A stretch of 64,000 bases of DNA. It comes from Vicinamibacterales bacterium. Its GTDB lineage: Bacteria > Acidobacteriota > Vicinamibacteria > Vicinamibacterales > UBA2999. The notes beneath the pieces were generated by a model. It had not been told where the DNA came from, ran no database searches, and worked only from the letters and a program-made list of their open reading frames with translations. The DNA lies in NCBI GenBank assembly GCA_041659285.1, contig JBAZYO010000013.1, positions 109,864 through 173,863 on the forward strand. The letters run 5' to 3'. This document shows, in pieces, positions 59,290 through 64,000 of this stretch. Position 1 is the first letter of the stretch; the number at the start of each line of letters is the position of its first letter. The position numbers were made by a program, and so were the translations under genes.

Positions 59290-60135
59290 TTAATTCAGGA
59301 ACCGTTCGATCTCTGCGACGACGCGCGAGGGCTCCTCTTCGTGGGGCCAATGGCCCGAGTGTTCGAGGCGGACCACCGAGGCGTGCGGCAGTAGCGCCTG
59401 CCAGCGCGCCAGGTGGTAAGGCTTGAAGGCGGTGTCTTTCATGCCCCAGAGCACCAGCGTTGGCACGCGCAGGCGGGGGAGCGCGTCCAGGAGTGACTGG
59501 TAATGCGCGCGCGATCCAAGCAGCGCCCGGGCCAGCGTATGCAGCACCTGGACGCGGGCCTCGCGGTCGCGGAACACCTCGAGATACTGGCGATGAATGG
59601 CCTTGGTCAGCAGCTTTCGATCGCCGTAGGCCGACGGCATGATCAGCCGCTGTGAGGCGTTGGCGTAGCGATAGAGGAAGCGCCCCACCGCGCCGCCGAT
59701 CAGCTTCGCGGGTCCGGCCATGGCCCGGTCGTCATCGATGGGCCACGCGAACGTGTTGAGGATGACGAGCTTCCGGACCGGTGATGACGCGCGCACGGCA
59801 AGCGGCAGGCCGATGGGTCCGCCGAAGTCGTGCACCACCAGGGTGAACGCGTCCAATCCCAGCTGGTCCACGAACTCGCGGAGCGCTTCCGCATGCGCCT
59901 CGGGTGTGTAGGCAAAGCCCGGCGCGCGTTCCGACAGGCCAAACCCGAAATGGTCCGGCGCGACGCACCGATACCGTTTCGAGAGCGCGGCGATCACGTG
60001 CCGGTACTCGAAGGACCAGGTCGGCGTGCCGTGGACCAGCAGGACCGGCGGACCGGTGCCCTCGTCCACGTAGTGCATGTCCCCTGCTGACAGCGACACA
60101 TGGCGGGACTGAAAGGGGTATGCCCCACGGTCCAC
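59290..60135 (-). CDS. Haloalkane-dehalogenase-like alpha/beta hydrolase
   Basis: The 281-residue protein (GTG 60135) has the haloalkane-dehalogenase/epoxide-hydrolase pattern: LLVHGTPTWSFEYRHVIAAL (oxyanion region), DHFGFGLSER, nucleophile Asp103 in LVVHDFGGPIGLPLA, and catalytic His in EHSGHWPHEEEP (His262). The nucleophile is Asp, as in dehalogenases, but the halide-binding Trp that usually follows it is Phe here (DFGG for DWGG), so dehalogenation is uncertain. It is a soluble cytosolic enzyme. Substrate unknown. It precedes argG by 9 bp. Confidence 0.85.
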   Translation of the reverse strand: MDRGAYPFQSRHVSLSAGDMHYVDEGTGPPVLLVHGTPTWSFEYRHVIAALSKRYRCVAPDHFGFGLSERAPGFAYTPEAHAEALREFVDQLGLDAFTLVVHDFGGPIGLPLAVRASSPVRKLVILNTFAWPIDDDRAMAGPAKLIGGAVGRFLYRYANASQRLIMPSAYGDRKLLTKAIHRQYLEVFRDREARVQVLHTLARALLGSRAHYQSLLDALPRLRVPTLVLWGMKDTAFKPYHLARWQALLPHASVVRLEHSGHWPHEEEPSRVVAEIERFLN

Positions 60136-60214
60136 CCACGAGGAATCAGGACTTATGGCCTCCCAATTTATGGAAGGCCATCCGATCTGTCCAGCCGCCG
60201 CGACTCGAACAGCG

Positions 60215-60367
60215 CTAGAGCCGTCCGGTCAAGACCAGCACCAACAGCACGATGAGGACGATCGTCAGCGTGCTGGTCGGGGCGTATCCCCACGAACGGC
60301 TGTGCGGCCATGCCGGGAGCGCGCCCAGGGCCATCAAGACGAGAATCACGAGGAGGATCGTTAACAT
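60215..60367 (-). CDS. DUF3309 family small membrane protein, 50 aa
   Basis: On the minus strand an ATG at 60367 opens a 50-residue frame: MLTILLVILVLMALGALPAW, then PHSRSWGYAPTSTLTIVLIV and LLVLVLTGRL, with TAG at 60215-60217. This is the DUF3309 family, a hydrophobic peptide of about 50 residues with the conserved core ALPxWPYSRxWGYxPS. Two helices flank a short polar hairpin, so it should sit in the inner membrane. Its role is unknown. A GGAG-type site is not obvious upstream. It is easily missed because it is so short. Confidence 0.88.
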   Translation of the reverse strand: MLTILLVILVLMALGALPAWPHSRSWGYAPTSTLTIVLIVLLVLVLTGRL

Positions 60368-60684
60368 ACCCGGCTGAAAAGCAATTCGCGGTCCAACCCG
60401 GGGACGACCGATCCAGCGGCCGAGGGTGCCAAATAGTCAGCCCGACTGCCCAGATTGGGTAGCCACCGGGCCACTTCCGCGGAAGGCAGGGCCGGCGGAT
60501 AGCCAAAATCGTGGCATCGATCTTGATGATGTCAGGAGCACGAAGACGACTGGTACTATGGTGAGCAACCGCGAGACCGTTACTCGGGACCGACATTGGT
60601 AGCCCGTCCGCACCGGCCGGCGCGACCTGTGCACACACTAGGGGCACGCCATCTGGGCAGGGTTCTTGGATTGCCGGAGGGCAT
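60368..60684. other. Non-coding gap before the cyclic-glucan synthase gene
   Basis: No reading frame with protein-like content is visible on either strand in this stretch, apart from the open 5' extension of the next gene after the stop at 60562-60564. A short frame at 60557 (14 codons) looks meaningless. No convincing promoter, hairpin or repeat was seen. Confidence 0.5.
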
Positions 60685-63600
60685 CTGTTTCTCCATCGAT
60701 GGGATGTTGAACTTCGGGACGGCGACAAGCCATTTCGCGACGAGTTGCTCAGCTCTGAGCGGCTCGAGGAGCGCGCGCTCGCCCTGGCGGCGAGCTTCAC
60801 GGTCGATCCCAACCGGCGCCGCACGCGGAGTATCTATCCTCGGCTGACCCTGAACGCGCGCGTCCTGCGCCACGTCTACCAGACGCTGGCGGAAGACGTC
60901 CACGAAGGCGAATTCGTCACGCCGGCCACCGAGTGGTTCCTCGACAACTATCACCTCATCTCGGCGGAGATCGTCGAGATCCGCGAGCAAATGCCGCGGC
61001 GGTTCTACCGGGAGCTGCCGGCGCTGGCGACGCGCGAGAAAGCCGGCGACGCCCGCATCTACGCGATTGCCATCGAACTGCTGCGCCATAGCGACAGCCG
61101 GCTCGAGGTGCCGCAGCTGACCCAGTTCCTCAACAGTTACCAGCGCGTGGCGCCACTCACCATCGGCGAGCTGTGGGCGTGGCCGATCATGCTGAAACTG
61201 GCACTGATTGAGAACCTGCGCCGGCTGGTGTCGGAACTCCTGGCGTCAAGCACCGCGCGGCACGCGGCCGACGTCCACGTCGCCCGCATCGACGCCGGCT
61301 CGCCCGAGGCGGCGGTCCGCATTCCCGAAGACTCGCCCGACGCCTACCTCGTGCAGATGCTCCACCGCGCACGCGAGTACGACGCGCGCCGGTCGCCGCT
61401 GCGCGCGGCCCTGGAAGCCCACCTCATCGCCCGCAACACGGTCGCCGAGGAAATCGTGCGCGCGGAGCACCAGCGCCAGGCGACCAGCCAGGCGTCGGTG
61501 GCCAACGCCATCACCAGTTTGCGCCTGTGCGCGACCATCGACTGGCGTAATTACGTCGAATCGGTGAGCCTCGTCGACAGCGTGCTGCGCCGCGACCCGG
61601 GCGGGATGTACGCGCGCATGGACTTCCTGAGCCGCGACCGCCAGCGCCAGGCGGTCGAGGAACTCGCCGAGCCGAGCGGTGAAGCGCAGATCCGCGTTGC
61701 CCTCAAGGCGGTCGAGTCGGCGCGCCAGGCGGCGGAACGCAAGGTGCCGCGTGCCGCGGCGCACGTCGGCTACCACCTCGTCGGCAAGGGCCGCGAGGGC
61801 CTCGAGATTGACCTCGCCTATCGCCCGAAGCTTCGCCTCCGCATCCGGCGGTTTGGCCTGCGGCACGCCACCGGCGGCTACCTCGGATCGATCACGCTGC
61901 TGACGCTGCTGCTCGTCGCCGGCGGGCTGTGGTACGCGCGCACGGCCGGCGCGTCGCCGCCGTGGCTGGGCCTGGCCGCCCTGCTGCTGTTGATCCCGGC
62001 CAGCGATCTCGCCCTCAGCCTGGTGCAGCGGGTGGTGACATGGCGGGTGCCGCCGCAGCGGCTGCCGCGGCTCGACCTGACTGACGGCGTGCCGGAGGAG
62101 GGGCGCACCATGGTGGTGGTGCCGACGCTGCTGACCAGCGTGCGCAACGTGCAGCAGCGCCTCGAGCACCTCGAAGTGGTGGCGCTCGGCAACCTCGACC
62201 CCCAGGTGCACTTCGCGCTGCTCACCGACTTTCTCGACGCGCCGCAGGCGGAGATGCCCGGGGAAGAGGTGGTGCTGGCGGCCGCCCGCGCGGGCATCGA
62301 GGCCTTGAACGCGCAGTTCACCGGCGGCGGGCCGCGCTTCTTCCTGTTCCATCGCGAACGCCTCTGGAACCCGCGCGAGCAGGTGTGGATGGGGTGGGAA
62401 CGCAAGCGCGGCAAGCTCGAGGAGTTCAACCGCCTGCTGCGCGGCGCCACCGACACCAGCTTCTCGACCCAGGTCGGGCCGCTCGAACTGCTGCCGGGGG
62501 TGCGTTACTGCATCACCCTGGACTCCGACACGCAGCTGCCGCGCGACGCGGCACGCGAGCTGATCGGCATCATCCTCCACCCGCTCAATCAGCCCGTCGT
62601 CCATCCGACCTTGAAGCGCGTGGTCGAGGGCTACGCCGTGCTCCAGCCGCGCGTCAGCGTGACCATGGCCAGCGCGGCGGGGTCGCTGTTCGCCCGGACC
62701 TACGCCGGCCACACCGGCGTCGATCCCTACACGACGGCGGTGTCGGACGTCTACCAGGACCTGTTCGGCGAGGGCATCTACACCGGCAAGGGCCTCTACG
62801 ACGTCGATGCGTTCATGGCCGCGCTCGAGGGCCGCGTCCCCGAGAACGCGTTGCTGTCGCACGACCTGTTCGAGGGCATTCACGCCCGCGCCGCACTGGT
62901 CACCGACGTCGAACTGGTGGACGACTACCCCTCCAACGTGCTCGTGCACGCCAAGCGGCAGAACCGGTGGGTCCGCGGCGACTGGCAGATCCTGTGGTGG
63001 CTGTTCCCGTGGGTGCCGACGCGCACCGGCCTCGAGCGCAATCGCCTGCCGCTGATCTCGCGCTGGAAGATCCTCGACAACCTGCGGCGCAGCCTGGTCG
63101 CGCCGGCGCTGGTCGCGCTGTTCATCGCCGGCTGGGCGTTCCTGCCGGGCGCGCCGCTGGCCTGGACGCTGATGGCGCTGGCCGGGATCGGCTTCCCCCT
63201 CGTGGCGCGGCTGGCGCAGATCCTGGGCGGGCCCCAGCGCGGTCAAGGGATCCGCGTCCACCTGCGCGCGGCCGCCGAGGACCTGGAGGCCGACCTCGCG
63301 CGCGTCAGCCTGCAACTCACCTTCCTGGCGCACCAGGCGTGGGACATGCTCCACGCCGTCGGCGTCACGCTGGCGCGGCTGCTGACCGGACACGGCCGGC
63401 TGCTGCAATGGGAGACCGCGGCCGCGGTGGCCCAGCAGCACGGCGAGCTGAAGGCCGCGGAGTTCTACGAGGCGATGCGGGCCAGCCCGGTGATCGCCGG
63501 CCTCGGCCTCATCCTCGTGATCATCGCCAGGCCGTCGGCGCTGCCGGTCGCCCTGCTGATTCTCGCGCTGTGGGTGGCGGCGCCGCTGATCGCATTCGTG

Positions 63601-64000
63601 CTCAGCAAGCCGGTCCCCTCGCTGCGGCCCGACCTCGCCGATGAGGATCGCGACTACCTGCGAATGGTCGCGGAAAGGACGTGGCGCTACTTCGACACGT
63701 TCGTCACCGAGGAACACCGATTCCTGCCGCCCGACAACGTGCAGTTCGATCCGGAACCGCGGGTCGCGCACCGGACCTCGCCCACCAACATCGCGATGGG
63801 CCTGCTCGCCACGCTGTCGGCCCACGACCTCGGCTTCATCGACACCGGCTCGCTGATCGCGCGGCTCGAGGCCACCCTCACCACGCTCGACCGCCTCGAG
63901 CATCACGAGGGCCACCTGCTGAACTGGTACGACACCCGCACCCTCGAGCCGCTGCTGCCGAAGTACGTCTCCACCGTGGACAGCGGCAACCTGGCCGGCG
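60685..64000 (+). CDS. Cyclic beta-1,2-glucan synthase (NdvB/ChvB-like), 5' part
   Basis: Frame 1 is open from 60565 to the window end. Recognisable protein begins near KPFRDELLSSERLEERALAL (about 60727), and includes TPATEWFLDNYHLISAEIVE and MPRRFYRELPAL, the usual N-terminal domain. Membrane segments (SITLLTLLLVAGGLWYARTA) and a GT84-type glycosyltransferase core follow: GVRYCITLDSDTQLPRDAAR, YTGKGLYDVDAFMAALEGRV, LLSHDLFEGI, RQNRWVRGDWQILWWLFPWV. The beginning of the glycosidase-like region follows (MVAERTWRYFDTFVTEEHRF, TSPTNIAMGLLATL). The full protein is normally about 2800 residues and makes periplasmic cyclic glucans at the inner membrane. The start is unclear: no ATG or GTG is in frame, so CTG 60685 is a placeholder. 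Confidence 0.88.
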   Translation, partial: MFLHRWDVELRDGDKPFRDELLSSERLEERALALAASFTVDPNRRRTRSIYPRLTLNARVLRHVYQTLAEDVHEGEFVTPATEWFLDNYHLISAEIVEIREQMPRRFYRELPALATREKAGDARIYAIAIELLRHSDSRLEVPQLTQFLNSYQRVAPLTIGELWAWPIMLKLALIENLRRLVSELLASSTARHAADVHVARIDAGSPEAAVRIPEDSPDAYLVQMLHRAREYDARRSPLRAALEAHLIARNTVAEEIVRAEHQRQATSQASVANAITSLRLCATIDWRNYVESVSLVDSVLRRDPGGMYARMDFLSRDRQRQAVEELAEPSGEAQIRVALKAVESARQAAERKVPRAAAHVGYHLVGKGREGLEIDLAYRPKLRLRIRRFGLRHATGGYLGSITLLTLLLVAGGLWYARTAGASPPWLGLAALLLLIPASDLALSLVQRVVTWRVPPQRLPRLDLTDGVPEEGRTMVVVPTLLTSVRNVQQRLEHLEVVALGNLDPQVHFALLTDFLDAPQAEMPGEEVVLAAARAGIEALNAQFTGGGPRFFLFHRERLWNPREQVWMGWERKRGKLEEFNRLLRGATDTSFSTQVGPLELLPGVRYCITLDSDTQLPRDAARELIGIILHPLNQPVVHPTLKRVVEGYAVLQPRVSVTMASAAGSLFARTYAGHTGVDPYTTAVSDVYQDLFGEGIYTGKGLYDVDAFMAALEGRVPENALLSHDLFEGIHARAALVTDVELVDDYPSNVLVHAKRQNRWVRGDWQILWWLFPWVPTRTGLERNRLPLISRWKILDNLRRSLVAPALVALFIAGWAFLPGAPLAWTLMALAGIGFPLVARLAQILGGPQRGQGIRVHLRAAAEDLEADLARVSLQLTFLAHQAWDMLHAVGVTLARLLTGHGRLLQWETAAAVAQQHGELKAAEFYEAMRASPVIAGLGLILVIIARPSALPVALLILALWVAAPLIAFVLSKPVPSLRPDLADEDRDYLRMVAERTWRYFDTFVTEEHRFLPPDNVQFDPEPRVAHRTSPTNIAMGLLATLSAHDLGFIDTGSLIARLEATLTTLDRLEHHEGHLLNWYDTRTLEPLLPKYVSTVDSGNLAG

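Noticed and set aside
61246..63915. Long open frame on the minus strand
   Set aside because: It is antisense to the cyclic-glucan synthase. Its Arg/His/Gln-rich product has no family pattern, while the plus-strand frame has clear motifs throughout.

Overview
The window is high-GC bacterial chromosome with many short intergenic gaps and GTG or TTG starts. It most likely comes from an acidobacterium of the Vicinamibacteria type. The evidence is gene content only: two large Oar-like TonB-dependent receptors with an N-terminal carboxypeptidase-regulatory domain, an 830-residue FtsX/MacB-type 'ADOP' permease, a TIGR02999-type sigma factor overlapping a Ser/Thr kinase, PadR-like regulators and many Tat-exported proteins. 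There is no rRNA, transposase, prophage or CRISPR array, and no marker gene that fixes the taxonomy.

Layout. 1-1.5 kb: end of a winged-helix regulator, an ankyrin lipoprotein, tRNA-Ser(GGA) and a small conserved protein. 1.5-6.7 kb: PAS hybrid histidine kinase, two L,D-transpeptidases (one YkuD_2 type, one YcbB type), a PP2C phosphatase and an EVE-domain protein. 6.7-15.4 kb: Uup ABC-F ATPase, exported M20 peptidase, Oar-like receptor, a frameshifted RluA-like pseudouridine synthase, aldo/keto reductase. 15.5-21.6 kb: exported DSD1-like PLP enzyme, PepSY membrane protein and TonB receptor behind a cobalamin riboswitch, TerC protein. 21.6-25 kb: second ABC-F ATPase, CAP protein, proline-rich outer-surface protein.

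25.3-31.7 kb is the most distinctive block. Two Tat-exported DsrE-like paralogues and a secreted protein made of two copies of one domain precede a cbb3-type oxidase. The oxidase subunits are CcoN, a CcoO-CcoP fusion with three haem sites, and a CcoQ-sized membrane peptide. They are followed by a dihaem cytochrome resembling thiosulfate dehydrogenase TsdA. The last four genes overlap by 4 bp at each junction. I read this as a candidate periplasmic sulfur-oxidation chain delivering electrons to a high-affinity oxidase; this is inference.

31.7-39.4 kb: VapBC toxin-antitoxin pair with a palindromic operator, a translationally coupled CNNM/CBS - PepT - Dus operon, an ABC exporter pair, a zinc-ribbon rhomboid protease and a truncated PadR-like regulator. 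39.6-51.4 kb: second Oar-like receptor with a strong terminator, LytTR/LytS two-component system, GlgB, exported amidase, exported alpha/beta hydrolase and a carboxypeptidase-regulatory-domain protein. 51.4-60.4 kb: cyclophilin, sigma factor plus kinase, a Phd-like antitoxin with a zeta-type toxin, ADOP permease, ArgG, haloalkane-dehalogenase-like hydrolase and a 50-residue DUF3309 protein. The window ends inside a cyclic beta-1,2-glucan synthase gene.

The intergenic spaces carry several families of dispersed repeats. The most striking is a structured element with GCAGATT-type repeat arms, found as a complete folded copy at 16853-17096 and in degenerate, partial or captured form elsewhere.
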